DNA from: an uncultured Christensenellaceae bacterium
GTDB lineage: Bacteria > Bacillota > Clostridia > Christensenellales > Borkfalkiaceae
Length of the DNA: 64,000 nt
Direction: 5' to 3'
Assembly (NCBI GenBank): GCA_910587005.1
Contig: CAJULB010000003.1
Span: 1-64,000, forward strand
Positions within the stretch are counted from its first letter, which is position 1. Each line of letters begins with the position of its first letter. Of the stretch, positions 14,625-23,200 are shown piece by piece. The translations under genes were made by a program, and so were the position numbers. A model generated the notes under the pieces. The model ran no database searches. It was not told the origin of the DNA and saw nothing but the letters and a program-made list of their open reading frames with translations.

Positions 14625-15863
14625 TCAAAGCTCTATTTCAAAAAGCTTTTCAATAAGTTTGTGGCCTTCGGGCAGATAGTTCCCCGATTGTTCCGCAAAG
14701 TATTCCGTATAGCGTACCCTTTGTCCGGCAGTTTCGCTTTGCAAAGAACTAAGGCTTTTCACGCTCGAATACAAAAGATATGGCACCGCATCTGATGTGT
14801 GCGTTTTAATCGCGCAAGGGGTGGGGTGGTCGGGACAGACAAGCATTGCAAACTGTTCGCCCGCGCTTTCAAACCGCTGAATAAGCGTTTTTATAACTCC
14901 GTCGATTTTTTCGATAGAGTAAACCTTGTGCGCATAGTCGCCGTGGTGTCCGCACTCGTCGGGGGCCTCCATATGGATATAAACGAAGTCCAGCCCGCCA
15001 TTCAAAAGCGCGTCTGCGGCGGCGTTCGCCTTGCCTTGAAAATTCGTGTCGTAGTTGCCCGTAATTTTGTCAACTTCCAGAATTTTCAGCCCCGCAAGCA
15101 TGCCTATGCCCTTAACAAGGTCTACCGCGGAAATAACTCCGCCCTTTTTACCGCGCAGTTTTTCAAAGTTTTCCAGCGCTGGTTTGGTTCCCTCGCCCCA
15201 AAGCCAGATAGAGTTTGCGGGCTTTTTGCCTTGTCTTACGCGGTTTAAATTTACGGGGTGCTTTGACAAAATATCATAGCTTTTCCGCATAAAATCAAGA
15301 TAAATTTCCGCGTTTTCGCCTTTGGGCAGGTGCGCGGTTATCTTTTTGTCGGAAATATCGTGCGGAGGGGTAAGCTCGTGCCCGACCGCGCCGTTTTTCA
15401 CAACAAGGCAGTGACGGTAAGAAATTCCGCAGTAAAAAGCGAAGCTTTCGCTGCCGAGCTCCTGTTGTACGGCGGTTATAAGCTGTTCGGCTTCCCCGGT
15501 GGAAATTTCGCCCGCGGAATAGTCCAGCATGGTTTTTTGCGCGTAGTCGGTTTCGTCGGAAAGCGTTACAAGATTGCACCGCACCGTCACGTCGGTAGGC
15601 GCAAGCTTAATGCCCATTGAAACGGCTTCCAGCGGAGAGCGTCCCGTATAATATTTTTGCGGGGCAAAGCCGAGCACGGACATATTCGCCACGTCCGAAC
15701 CGGGTTTAAAACCCTCCGGCACGGTTTTGCAAAGCCCTATTTCCGATACGGGCGCAAGTTTGTCAATGGTGGGGGTTGCGGCGGCTTCAAGGCAGGTTTT
15801 GTTGCCGAGTCCGGCAATTTTCCTGTCCGCCATTCCGTCGCCCAAAACTACGATATATTTCAT
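14625..15863 (-). CDS. apgM: Cofactor-independent phosphoglycerate mutase (ApgM type)
   Basis: A 412-residue enzyme interconverting 2- and 3-phosphoglycerate in glycolysis. I take the ATG at 15863, giving MKYIVVLGDGMAD; the in-frame extension to 15914 runs into repeat sequence. The metal site is shown by the N-terminal GDGMAD, GSDVANMSVLGF (catalytic Ser region), MEAPDECGHHGD and CPDHPTPC. This arrangement defines the archaeal-type iPGM branch of the alkaline phosphatase superfamily, about 400 residues long, not the 510-residue GpmI. It is a single gene flanked by repeats on both sides. Confidence 0.92.
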   Translation of the reverse strand: MKYIVVLGDGMADRKIAGLGNKTCLEAAATPTIDKLAPVSEIGLCKTVPEGFKPGSDVANMSVLGFAPQKYYTGRSPLEAVSMGIKLAPTDVTVRCNLVTLSDETDYAQKTMLDYSAGEISTGEAEQLITAVQQELGSESFAFYCGISYRHCLVVKNGAVGHELTPPHDISDKKITAHLPKGENAEIYLDFMRKSYDILSKHPVNLNRVRQGKKPANSIWLWGEGTKPALENFEKLRGKKGGVISAVDLVKGIGMLAGLKILEVDKITGNYDTNFQGKANAAADALLNGGLDFVYIHMEAPDECGHHGDYAHKVYSIEKIDGVIKTLIQRFESAGEQFAMLVCPDHPTPCAIKTHTSDAVPYLLYSSVKSLSSLQSETAGQRVRYTEYFAEQSGNYLPEGHKLIEKLFEIEL

Positions 15864-15890
15864 AAAAATTCCTGTAAGGTTTCTTGTTAT

Positions 15891-16060
15891 TTTGAGCGTT
15901 TGTTTTACTGTCATTCTGAACGAAGTGAAGAATCTGATTGTCTTATGTCTACCCCCCCTGCCTATGGCGGGGGGATTAAGGGGGGTGGTTTCTTACCACC
16001 TTAACCTACGTTGTAAACCGCATTCAGATGCTTCCGCAAGCGTCAGTATGACAACGTTTC
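15891..16060. repeat. Dispersed repeats between apgM and ung
   Basis: The stretch contains TGTCATTCTGAACGAAGTGA with AGAATCTGATTGTC, the C/G block CCCCCCTGCCTATGGCGGGG, and the inverted-type CAGATGCTTCCGCAAGCGTC with AGTATGACA. It has the same components in the same order as parts of 14229-14560. Confidence 0.8.
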
Positions 16061-16077
16061 AACATACAGCAAGCTCT

Positions 16078-16746
16078 TTAATTCAAGTCCCAGTCAATGG
16101 GCTGTCTGCCGTGCGCAAGCAGGTACGCGTTTGTTTTTGAAAAATGCCTGCACCCGAAAAACCCGCTGAACGCCGAAAGGGGCGAGGGGTGGGGGGACTG
16201 CAAAATAAGGTGCTTGCTTTCGTCAATCAGCGGAGCTTTGCTGCGCGCGTTTCCGCCCCATAAAATAAATACTGCGTTTTCCGTATTGTCGGAAATAAGC
16301 TTTATTACGCTGTCGGTGAACCACGCCCATCCGCATTTAGAGTGCGAGTTCGCAAGATGCGCGCGCACCGTCAAAGTGGTGTTCAAAAGCAATACGCCGC
16401 CTTTCGCCCACTTTGTCAAATCGCCGCAGTTCGGCTCGGTTATGCCGAGGTCGGTCTGAATTTCCTTGTAAATATTAATAAGCGAGGGCGGAAGCTGTAC
16501 GCCCTTTTTTACTGAAAAGCACAGCCCGTGCGCCTGCCCCGCGTTGTGGTAGGGGTCTTGCCCCAAAATTACAGCCCGAACCTCGTTTAAAGGCGTGTAG
16601 CGGAAGCAGTTGAACAAATCGTACATATCGGGATAAACCGTATAGTTAGAGTATTCGTTTTTCAGAAATTCGCGGATTTTTTTGTAGCGTTCGTCCGCAA
16701 AAAGGGGCGCAAGCAGTTCGTCCCAGCCGCCGCCGAGTTCTATCAT
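16078..16746 (-). CDS. ung: Uracil-DNA glycosylase
   Basis: A 222-residue family 1 glycosylase that removes uracil from DNA. The water-activating motif is GQDPYHNAGQAHGLCFS, LLLNTTLTV covers the uracil pocket and HPSPLSA is the DNA-intercalating loop. I chose ATG 16746 (MIELGGGWDELL) because AAGGAG lies about ten bases upstream; the ATG at 16791 would add 15 residues unlike the family. The length is typical. The gene follows mtnN in the same direction after a 55-base gap. Confidence 0.95.
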   Translation of the reverse strand: MIELGGGWDELLAPLFADERYKKIREFLKNEYSNYTVYPDMYDLFNCFRYTPLNEVRAVILGQDPYHNAGQAHGLCFSVKKGVQLPPSLINIYKEIQTDLGITEPNCGDLTKWAKGGVLLLNTTLTVRAHLANSHSKCGWAWFTDSVIKLISDNTENAVFILWGGNARSKAPLIDESKHLILQSPHPSPLSAFSGFFGCRHFSKTNAYLLAHGRQPIDWDLN

Positions 16747-16800
16747 TTGTGTAAGCTCCTTATTTCTATTAAATGCGGTTAACCGCCGCATATGTGCCGT

Positions 16801-17466
16801 TTAATTGCGTTTTGCAAGCTCGTCCGCTAAGTTTTTCAGCTCTTTTTCAAGCGTTGCAAAACAAATTTCAAGGTTGTTTAAATACTGTTCGGCGGTGCTT
16901 CCGCTGCCAGCCGAGTCTGATATGATTTTAAAGGAATAGCAGGGCACCTTTGCGTGCATACACACTTGCGCAACCGCACCGCCTTCCATATCGCGTATAT
17001 CGGCTTTAAGAGTATCCTTCAAAAGTCTGTAATCTTTCAGGCTGTCGTTAAATCTGTCGCCCGTAGCAAGCAGTTTTTGCGGGTATTTGCCGCATATTGC
17101 AAGGGGAATATAGTTTTCCGTGCACTCGTCAAGCGTGCCTATCTGCGTGCCGTTAAGCTGGGTTAAGTCAAAATCGTACTGAACCGTTGCGGATATGCAG
17201 TACATTTTTCCAACGTCAACGCTTCCGTTCAGTCCGCCCGCAACCCCTATGTTTATAATTGCGTCCGCTTTCAATAAATCTATTGCAATCTGCGTACCGC
17301 ATGCGGCGTTAACTTTGCCCACTCCGCATACTACAATAGCGGTCTTTCTTTTGAATAGGGTACCGTATATCACGCGTTTACCGCAAATTTCACGCTCTTT
17401 TACGCGTTCCATTTGCTTTATAACGGGTTTGGCTTCCTTGTCCATGGCAATAACAAAACAGTTCAT
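16801..17466 (-). CDS. mtnN: MTA/SAH nucleosidase
   Basis: A 221-residue enzyme hydrolysing 5'-methylthioadenosine and S-adenosylhomocysteine. Recognisable segments are INIGVAGGL (phosphorylase superfamily core), DMEGGAVAQVC with the Glu that binds the ribose, and KIISDSAGS with the catalytic Asp. The N-terminus FVIAMDKEAKPV carries the conserved acidic residue. One oddity is a shortened segment between strands, making it slightly shorter than typical members. It is the third gene of a fruK-like, sfp-like, mtnN, ung run on the minus strand. Confidence 0.9.
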   Translation of the reverse strand: MNCFVIAMDKEAKPVIKQMERVKEREICGKRVIYGTLFKRKTAIVVCGVGKVNAACGTQIAIDLLKADAIINIGVAGGLNGSVDVGKMYCISATVQYDFDLTQLNGTQIGTLDECTENYIPLAICGKYPQKLLATGDRFNDSLKDYRLLKDTLKADIRDMEGGAVAQVCMHAKVPCYSFKIISDSAGSGSTAEQYLNNLEICFATLEKELKNLADELAKRN

Positions 17467-17474
17467 TTTTCTAC

Positions 17475-17948
17475 TTATTCCTCTATGCAGACGGTAATAA
17501 CTCCGTATTCGGTAAAATGCTGTTGAATGTCGCAGTTCTGCTCGGCGCCTTCAAAATATATTTTGCCCCCCGAATATGACGTGCTTTTTAAATCTTTTGC
17601 AAGCGTTCCGCCCTTCATTTTAATAAAAGCCTCGCGCGCGGTCCAGTGCAATAGAAACTGTCTTTCGTCCGTAATTTCCGCCTGTTCTTCCGAAGGGAAG
17701 CGCGTAACAAGCAGATTATGGCTTTTGTCTTTAAAAATTTCCAAATCCGCGCCGACGGGCCTGTCGCAAACGGCTATAATTCCGTACTTTCCGCTGTGCG
17801 ACAGCGAAAAGTATAGGGGGTTGTTCCCGATATACGGTTTTCCGTTTTCCGTCCGCAGAATTTCGGGCGAATATCCCAAAAGATTGCGCAGAATCTTATC
17901 CAGCCTGTCGTAAATGCCCTCGGCTTTGGTAAAAAAAAGTTTGTTCAT
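17475..17948 (-). CDS. 4'-phosphopantetheinyl transferase (Sfp superfamily)
   Basis: A 157-residue enzyme transferring phosphopantetheine from CoA to a carrier protein. The motifs are PLYFSLSHSGKYG, GADLEIF (metal-binding Asp and Glu) and HWTAREAFIKMKGG (the WxxKEA-like box). It is short compared with Sfp itself (about 220 residues), because the N-terminal half is truncated to some 30 residues. That still leaves the three motifs. ATG overlaps the stop of the PfkB gene upstream (ATGA). No carrier protein or synthase gene is adjacent, so the substrate is unknown. Confidence 0.85.
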   Translation of the reverse strand: MNKLFFTKAEGIYDRLDKILRNLLGYSPEILRTENGKPYIGNNPLYFSLSHSGKYGIIAVCDRPVGADLEIFKDKSHNLLVTRFPSEEQAEITDERQFLLHWTAREAFIKMKGGTLAKDLKSTSYSGGKIYFEGAEQNCDIQQHFTEYGVITVCIEE

Positions 17949-18856
17949 AGCATCAGCGACTCGATGTATTCAATCTGTTCGCGCGTTGCAAGATTTTTTG
18001 TGAACGCGCACGCCGAGCCTGCCGCGGTGGCAAAATTCAGCGCCGAAAAATAGTTGTCCGAACGGATATATTCGTGGACGAAGCCCGCAATCATAGAATC
18101 CCCCGCGCCGACTGAGTTTACAAGCTGTCCGCGCGCCGCGCGCACGTAAAGCGACTGCGCCGATTCCGTTACCATAGCCGCGCCCGAGCCGCCCATTGAA
18201 ACTATAACGTTCCGCGCGCCCATTTTTTGCAGTTTGCGCGCGCAGGAAAAAATCCCCTCTATGTCGGGCACCGCGCTCAGTCCGAAAATTTCGCACATTT
18301 CGTAAACGTTGGGCTTAATAAGGAAAGGTCGGTACGTCAAAGCTTCGGTCAAAAGCTTTCCGCAAGCGTCCAGCACCACGTTTACGCCGTGAATATTTTT
18401 AAGTTTTTTCAAAAGGTTGGCGTACGTAAGGCTGTCAAGGGTGGAGGGCACGCTTCCGCTCATAATCAGCCAGTCGCCAGATTTAAGCAACGTTTTTAAT
18501 TTGCGGACAAGCTTGTTCACGTCGTTTGCGGAAACAAGCGCGCCCGTGCCGTTTATGTCCGTTTCGGTATTGCTTTTAATTTTAACGTTAATACGGCTTT
18601 GCCCGCCGACTTCTATAAAATCGTAATTTAACCCCAGCCCGCTGACCTTTTCGCGGATATATTTGCCCGTGAATCCCGCCACAAAGCCCAGAGCAAGCGT
18701 TTCGTCGCCCAGCTCTTTAAGCGCGAGCGAAACGTTTATTCCCTTACCGCCTACGGCAAGGCGTTCGCCCGTGGTGCGGTTTACAACCCCGCTTTTAATG
18801 TTATTTACTTGTACATAATAATCCAGCGAGGGATTAAAGGTTACGGTGTAAATCAT
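17945..18856 (-). CDS. PfkB-family sugar kinase, 1-phosphofructokinase-like
   Basis: A 303-residue ribokinase-superfamily protein. The N-terminal MIYTVTFNPSLDYYVQV and GGKGINVSLALKELG are hallmarks of the FruK/LacC branch, which phosphorylates fructose 1-phosphate or tagatose 6-phosphate. The C-terminal anion hole and catalytic base are in NSVGAGDSMIAGF. FruK is the likeliest activity, but no fructose PTS genes lie nearby, so the substrate is not fixed by context. It is the first gene of its operon. Confidence 0.87.
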   Translation of the reverse strand: MIYTVTFNPSLDYYVQVNNIKSGVVNRTTGERLAVGGKGINVSLALKELGDETLALGFVAGFTGKYIREKVSGLGLNYDFIEVGGQSRINVKIKSNTETDINGTGALVSANDVNKLVRKLKTLLKSGDWLIMSGSVPSTLDSLTYANLLKKLKNIHGVNVVLDACGKLLTEALTYRPFLIKPNVYEMCEIFGLSAVPDIEGIFSCARKLQKMGARNVIVSMGGSGAAMVTESAQSLYVRAARGQLVNSVGAGDSMIAGFVHEYIRSDNYFSALNFATAAGSACAFTKNLATREQIEYIESLML

Positions 18857-18955
18857 AAATACGTCGGCGGACGCGCGTTTGATTAAAACTTACATCCGTT
18901 GCATAAACTTTAAAGCATTTACTATGATTTGTCAATAAAAAACAATTTTAAACAC

Positions 18956-18983
18956 TTGATTTTTTTGCCTGCATATGTATAAT
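18956..18983 (+). promoter_or_regulatory. Probable ssrA promoter
   Basis: TTGATT (18956-18961), a 16-bp spacer and TATAAT (18978-18983) on the plus strand lie about 60 bases before the mature tmRNA 5' end. The leader between them would be removed by RNase P. Confidence 0.65.
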
Positions 18984-19046
18984 TGAAAGACAACGCGTCG
19001 TCGCTAAGTAAAATTATGCGGAGCATTGCTCGGTAAATTTTTTTGC

Positions 19047-19436
19047 GGGCGAGTTTTCAGATTCGATTGCGTGCGGAGGAAAAGAAAAGCATACCAAAGG
19101 CTCGGCTTTGTAAAAACGGAAACTTAAATTTAAATGCAGAATCCAAAGATTCGAAAGTTATTGCTTTCCCCTCGATGAGAGCGGCAGGCGTAGCTTGCGC
19201 TGCTTAACTTAAAAGCAGTCCGTCTGCGCCCGTTTACCGTTGGCAGGCGTAAGGCGTTAATTAAACGGCAAACTTTTTTAAGCGTTTAACCGCGCGTTTA
19301 AAAAAGTATTTAAGCGGTTTGCGCTTATTTGCGCCCGTTCGCCGGCGCGGATAAGTTAAGTTAAAGGCGGAATAAGTATGTAGAAAGCTTTGACAAAGTT
19401 CGTAAGACTCGGGTGCAAGTCCCGACTCGTCCACCA
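19047..19436 (+). ncRNA. ssrA: tmRNA (ribosome rescue)
   Basis: The ends fold into the tRNA-Ala-like acceptor: GGGCGAG (19047-19053) pairs with CTCGTCC (19426-19432) and contains the G3-U70 wobble that alanyl-tRNA synthetase recognises. ACCA follows. The 5' half has the conserved GATTCGA, and the T-arm is TCGGG/CCCGA with loop TGCAAGT. The reading frame begins at GCA 19136 after the typical TTAAAT context. It encodes a 23-residue tag, starting AESKDSKVIA and ending GVACAA, with TAA at 19205. A tag this long ending in CAA instead of LAA is unusual. The function is to free stalled ribosomes and mark the product for proteolysis. Confidence 0.88.
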
Positions 19437-19703
19437 TTACGGGGGTATACGCACACCCCTCTGAATTAGAAACCGAATTGTCGGTTTCTTTTTCTTTTGC
19501 GCTGTTTTCGTTTTCGCCGTCGTTGCCGTCGGGGTAATCGGGGAAAATCAAGTTCAAAAGCAATTCGTTTTGCTGTTCGCCTTTTAAGTTGAAAATCACT
19601 TTCATTTTATTGTCGTAAAGCAATACCCGATAAATAAACGTGTCGATTAGGTCTTTGCGGTTTTTCGTCTTGGAATAGTCCAGCGTTCTGAAATGCTGTA
19701 ACT
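19437..19703 (-). pseudogene. Large serine recombinase, C-terminal fragment
   Basis: The minus-strand frame reads QHFRTLDYSKTKNRKDLIDT then FIYRVLLYDNKMKVIFNLKG. This is the ending of large serine recombinases, where a conserved IDTF segment precedes strand-rich VYDDK-type residues. Nothing upstream of about 19703 continues it; the sequence switches to a DUF2461 fragment on the other strand. Downstream the frame runs without stop through the ssrA terminator into the tmRNA 3' end (reading VDESGLAPESYEL) and stops at 19261. That is expected for a recombinase sitting at an attachment site in ssrA. Confidence 0.7.
19468..19497 (+). terminator. Terminator downstream of ssrA
   Basis: AGAAACCGA (19468-19476) pairs with TCGGTTTCT (19481-19489) around ATTG and is followed by TTTTTCTTTT. 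It lies 31 bases after the tmRNA CCA. Confidence 0.75.
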
Positions 19704-19988
19704 CACCCCGAAGAATGGAACGGAATTATAAACGATGCGGAATTTAAGAAGTATTTTGTTGTAAAAGGCAGTACATTGAAGAATGTTCCCGCCGGTTATG
19801 ATAAAGACCATCCTCAGGCGGAATATCTGAAATATAAGTCCTGGTATTTGGAATACTTTATGACCGACGACGAAGTAGGCAACACAACTGCGTTTATTGA
19901 AAAAGCGGTAGAACTTTTCAGAATTATGAAACCGTTTAATGACTATCTCAATAAGGCGCTTAAAGATTTCAAAATGCCTACAAGGTAA
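19692..19988 (+). pseudogene. DUF2461 family protein, C-terminal fragment
   Basis: The open frame from 19692 reads THPEEWNGIINDAEFKKYFV, then KNVPAGYDKDHPQAEYLKYK and SWYLEYFMTDDE, and ends KDFKMPTR. These are the C-terminal features of DUF2461 (TIGR02453) proteins, normally about 220 residues. The frame closes with TGA at 19689 and lacks the N-terminal half and a start codon. It abuts the recombinase fragment at about 19700, so it was cut by the same rearrangement. Confidence 0.7.
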
Positions 19989-20052
19989 TAAGCGCATGCT
20001 TAAACAGAGCGGTAAACAGTAATTCGGAGAGGTTAATAAAGTTAAAGATATA

Positions 20053-20096
20053 GTCCAAATTGCATAAGTATTGCGCAATACTTTAACAATTTGGAC
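20053..20096. repeat. Nested palindrome
   Basis: GTCCAAATTG (20053-20062) and CAATTTGGAC (20087-20096) are inverted copies. Between them AAGTATTGCGCAATACTT (20066-20083) is itself a perfect 18-bp palindrome. The 295-base gap between the DUF2461 fragment and the next gene holds nothing else apart from a likely promoter near 20219-20248. Confidence 0.7.
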
Positions 20097-20284
20097 GGTT
20101 CGGGCAGAGATGGCAAACGGCGGTAAATGCTGTAAACGAAAGAAAAATGCGTAAAGTTGCTGTAAATCTGCGGGAAAGTACGGCTAATATTTTTTAAACG
20201 CATAGCGGTTATAAATTATTGCTTTAAAATCATAGTGTGTAGTATAATAAAATTATATTGAAACAAATAGTTTTGGAGATTTGC

Positions 20285-23200
20285 GTGAAAATTTTAAGCA
20301 ACACTAAAAAATTTATAATTACATTATTGTTTGTCGTACTGCTTGCAACGGTTATGGCTTGCGTTGACGTCAACGTAAACGGCAGTGACAAGTACGGTAA
20401 CGTCACAAACGGCGCGAACGGTTCGGTTGTATCCGGCGCGGTAACTGCTGACGAGGCCAAAACCTGTACCTATCTTTCAGATATTACGGGCAAGTGTCAG
20501 CCAAACGGCTACCTTCCTTACGGCGTAGTTGCCGATAAAACGGACAAGGGCGCAAAGCTCAGCGTTAAAGTTGACGGAAGCGCAATGTATTTTGATAAAG
20601 GTCTTTACACGCCTACGCCCAAATCGGTCATATACGACATCAGCGGTTTAAATTACAGATATTTTTTCAGCAACATAGCCGTGCAAAGCGGAACTTCCGC
20701 AAACGGCAGGGTGCTTTTCGGCGTTGATTTATCCAACTCGGCTACGGGCGGTTGGGTTAATAAGTATACAAGCGCGGAAATGACCTCCAACGACAGCGCA
20801 AAACAAGTCCGCATAGAAGTCGGGGAGTATAAGTATATAAGAATACGCGCCGATTTTGCCGAAGGAACAAGAATTACCGCCGCGGCAGTCTGGGCGGACG
20901 CAAAATTCACCGACAGCGAAACCAACGAAATAGAATACCTTGTAAAATCGGTTGATGAATACGACAACCTTATAAAAACAAAGTACGCGGACGCAGACCT
21001 TTCGGACAGCGCGTTCGAGCTGGCTCTGCTACAAAGAAATTACGTAAGCAAGTTCGGTACAAACGGACACATAACGCTTCACAACTATATAAAATCAAGC
21101 GCACAGAACGCGCAAGCTTTCAGCTGGCTGTTCGATAACCTTGACGTGCTGAGAATGTACACCACGGGAGGAACGCCCGACAACACAAACATATATCTAA
21201 AAAACAATACTTATAATCCTGCAAGCTGGTCAAATTCCTTAAAGGTTCTGACTAACCTGTATTCGGTATATAAAGACGACCTAAATGATAACACAATCAC
21301 CGATACGGGCAAACGCAGGGGCGATATTTATCAGAAGATGATGATTTCAATATCGCTTACTTATTCAAAAAGAGTGCGCTTCTGGATTTATGATATAGGT
21401 CCCGACAATACGCTGAATAAGACGGATAACGATTCCAACGCAATAGACCGTTACGCCGCGTTCAAAAAAATATGGCTTGCGGGCAAGCTTGACAACGCGG
21501 TATTCGAAAATATCGAAGTGGAAGAAATGCGCTATATAATGACCACGCTTCTTCCCGATAACGAAATAGAGTGGCTGCTCGATTACTGGAAGTGGAAGGG
21601 TACAAAAGGCCCGTACAGCCTTATGAAGTATCTTTTCGCATACGAATTCTGGTCGGGAGCGCCTCACCTTTACGACCCCGCCAAAAAGGACTATTATTAC
21701 GAAAAGTACAGACTTGACGGTTACGGCATAGAATACAAAAAATACTATACCCACGCGTGGATGATGTTCGAAACGGGCGGCGTCTGCTGGAATATGTCCA
21801 ACATAGGCTCGAATATGACTGCGGTCTGGGGGCATCCGTCAACCCCGCTCGGACAGTCGGGGTACGTTGAGCACGTTGCTTACGCCGACTACTATATCAA
21901 TAAAAACGGCGACGGTTACTGGGCTTTGACAAACGACGTTTTCGGCTGGGTCAACACAAATTTCAGAAACTTCAACAACTTAGGCAGTGCGGGCGGCTGG
22001 TACACTCTAAGAGCAATGAACGACTGGGGTACGGGCAGTTATACGACTACCCACAGCGGAACCTATCTTCTGCTTGCCCAGGCGGCTATAAACGACTTCG
22101 AAAATTATGAAAAAGCTAAAGAGCTTACTTTGCTTGCCGAAGTTTACGGTAACGATTTGGTTAAGCAGGAGCAGATTTACCGTAAGGCTTTGGCTGTGCA
22201 GAAGTTCAACCTTGACGCGTGGCTGGGGCTTATAAACAACTATATCGCGCAAAACAAGTCGGGCGATGAATTTATAGAGCTTGCAAGAGAGGTTGCCGAT
22301 TCCTTAAAATATTATCCCCTTCCAATGTACGATATGTTAAGGCTGATAGGTAAGCACGCTTCCGCGCCCGAGCATAAAGCGGTATTAAGCATGATTCAGG
22401 CGGACGCGCTTACCGCCGCAAGCAAGGCGACCGAAGGACAGGTGCTTCAATCAAACGTAACAAGGACAATGGCTAACTATCTGCTGGGCAAAGTAGATAC
22501 CGAGGTTGCAACGTTTGAATTCGACGGCGACGGAGGCGGCGCGCTTGCCCTCGGCAAAATGTACGCTACGTCTACTCCGACGTGGGAATACAGCCTTGAC
22601 GGAGGCGCAACGTGGACTGTTACGGACGAAAAAGTTATTTTGTTTACCGAAGAGCAGATTAACGGTATTTCTGCGGGAAACGACATAAAGGTGCACATTG
22701 TAGGCACGCCCCGCGTCGAGCAGAATATATACGTTATAGATATTACGGAATTTAACGCGCCCAACGGTTTTTACGTAAACGACTGGGAAAACAAAATTTT
22801 CGGTCTGGACGATACAATGGACTGGCGCTATCAGGGCGATACGGTCTGGACTGCGTATAAACGGCAGCAGCCCGACCTTTTCGGCGATAAAAAAATTGAA
22901 ATCAGGCGCCGCGCGGCGGGCACATCGTTTGCAAGCGACGGAGTGGTGTACACATTATCTTCCGCGGGTGAAAACAATCCCAACCGAAGGTACATTCCCG
23001 TAAGCAATCTGTCGGTTTATAAGGTTTCTTCCGAGGCAACGGCTAATCAGGGGCACGCCGCCAACATTATAGACGGAAACTACAATACAAGGTGGCACTC
23101 CGAATGGAAGGGCAACGACAAGGAAAGGTATATAATAATAGAGTTTGCAAGACAGTTTGTTTTAACCGCTATGGAATATATCCCCGCCGGCGGAGGAAAC

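Noticed and set aside
19405..19436. Group II intron end (GTGCAAG next to CCCGAC)
   Set aside because: The sequence is the T-arm and acceptor of a tmRNA, proven by pairing with 19047-19053 and by the GATTCGA in the 5' half.
19261..19623. A 120-residue minus-strand gene over the tmRNA
   Set aside because: Only its first part is a recombinase fragment. The rest is the antisense reading of ssrA and its terminator, so it is described as a pseudogene and not as a CDS.
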